Below are positions 6,802 to 7,006 of a DNA stretch of 7,006 nt, in pieces. The stretch is from contig CAIYFF010000565.1 of NCBI GenBank assembly GCA_903925435.1, positions 1 through 7,006 on the forward strand, written 5' to 3'. The DNA comes from an uncultured Planctomycetota bacterium (GTDB taxonomy: Bacteria > Planctomycetota > UBA1135 > UBA2386). Under the pieces are notes generated by a model, which saw only the letters and a program-made list of their open reading frames with translations, made no database searches and was not told the origin of the DNA. Both the position numbers and the translations under genes were made by a program. Within the stretch, counting starts at the first letter, position 1. Every line of letters starts with the position of its first letter.

Positions 6802-7006
6802 ATGCACATCCGCAACATCAAGATCGCGCCGCTCGCAGCCCAGTCGCTGCTCGCGTTCGCCGCCTTGACGGTCGCCTCGGCGAACGTCCAGGCCCAGACT
6901 GTCACCCAGGGCCCGAGCTCGTCCCGCACTCCCTATCTCGTTCCCGCCTACAGCAGCGGCTCCATCGTCCGCAGCATCACGTCGATCGCGACCGCGACCG
7001 ACCTCG
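6802..7006 (+). CDS. Secreted protein, 5' part (cut by the right edge), possibly PhoX/DUF839-like
   Basis: An open frame runs from ATG 6802 to the window end, giving 68 residues. The N-terminus is a classical signal peptide: basic MHIRNIK, a hydrophobic core at about 9-26, and ANVQA followed by Gln at 32 as the likely signal peptidase I site. The mature start, with QGPSSSRTPYLVP (36-48) and then GSIVRSITS, resembles from memory the start of a group of secreted PhoX/DUF839-type or phytase-like proteins, which read roughly GPSxSxxPYLxP...SILTxGD. That match is weak because no catalytic region is visible. It may have its own promoter, since 191 bases separate it from the gene before it. No clear Shine-Dalgarno is seen. 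Export is fairly sure; function is not. Confidence 0.7.
   Translation, partial: MHIRNIKIAPLAAQSLLAFAALTVASANVQAQTVTQGPSSSRTPYLVPAYSSGSIVRSITSIATATDL

Noticed and set aside
1..7006. tRNA, rRNA, riboswitch, CRISPR, insertion sequence or prophage marks
   Set aside because: I found no tRNA-like cloverleaf, spaced repeats, transposase or integrase motifs, or terminal inverted repeats; base composition looks even across the window.

Overview
The window is a 7-kb piece of a GC-rich bacterial chromosome, densely coding, with five protein genes on both strands. I see no RNA genes, mobile elements, CRISPR or integration marks. Short stop/start overlaps and Shine-Dalgarno sequences (GGAG, GGAGG) fit an ordinary bacterium. 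Phosphatidylethanolamine-type lipid genes and a secreted protein with a classical signal peptide suggest a Gram-negative-type envelope. The start of that secreted protein resembles proteins I associate with Planctomycetota and some Proteobacteria, but the taxon cannot be fixed from this sequence.

Layout. Positions 1-1290 (+): the 3' part of a phosphatidylserine decarboxylase gene (cut by the left edge), overlapping by ATGA with a small multi-pass membrane protein of the Mpo1/DUF962 type. Positions 1291-1368: a convergent gap with an imperfect hairpin. Positions 1369-5795 (-): a two-gene unit, transcribed from right to left. It begins with an 888-residue fusion of a PHP metallo-phosphoesterase domain to a GT4 glycosyltransferase. 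The second gene encodes a 586-residue class III aminotransferase related to glutamate-1-semialdehyde aminomutase, with an N-terminal membrane anchor. The two genes overlap by one base. Positions 5796-5998: divergent intergenic region. Positions 5999-6610 (+): a PmtA-like phospholipid N-methyltransferase. Positions 6611-6801: intergenic, with an inverted repeat and a tandem 7-mer. Position 6802 to the right edge (+): the start of a secreted protein.

How the genes may work together. Psd makes phosphatidylethanolamine and PmtA-type enzymes methylate it, so both ends of the cluster point to phospholipid headgroup chemistry. The PHP-GT4 fusion and the membrane-anchored aminotransferase in between look like a co-translated pair. 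They could build or modify a glycosylated, possibly amino-bearing, membrane lipid. That pathway is inference: the enzyme classes are clear from motifs, but the substrates are not. The PHP-GT4/aminotransferase pair is the most interesting content here and the best candidate for an undescribed system.
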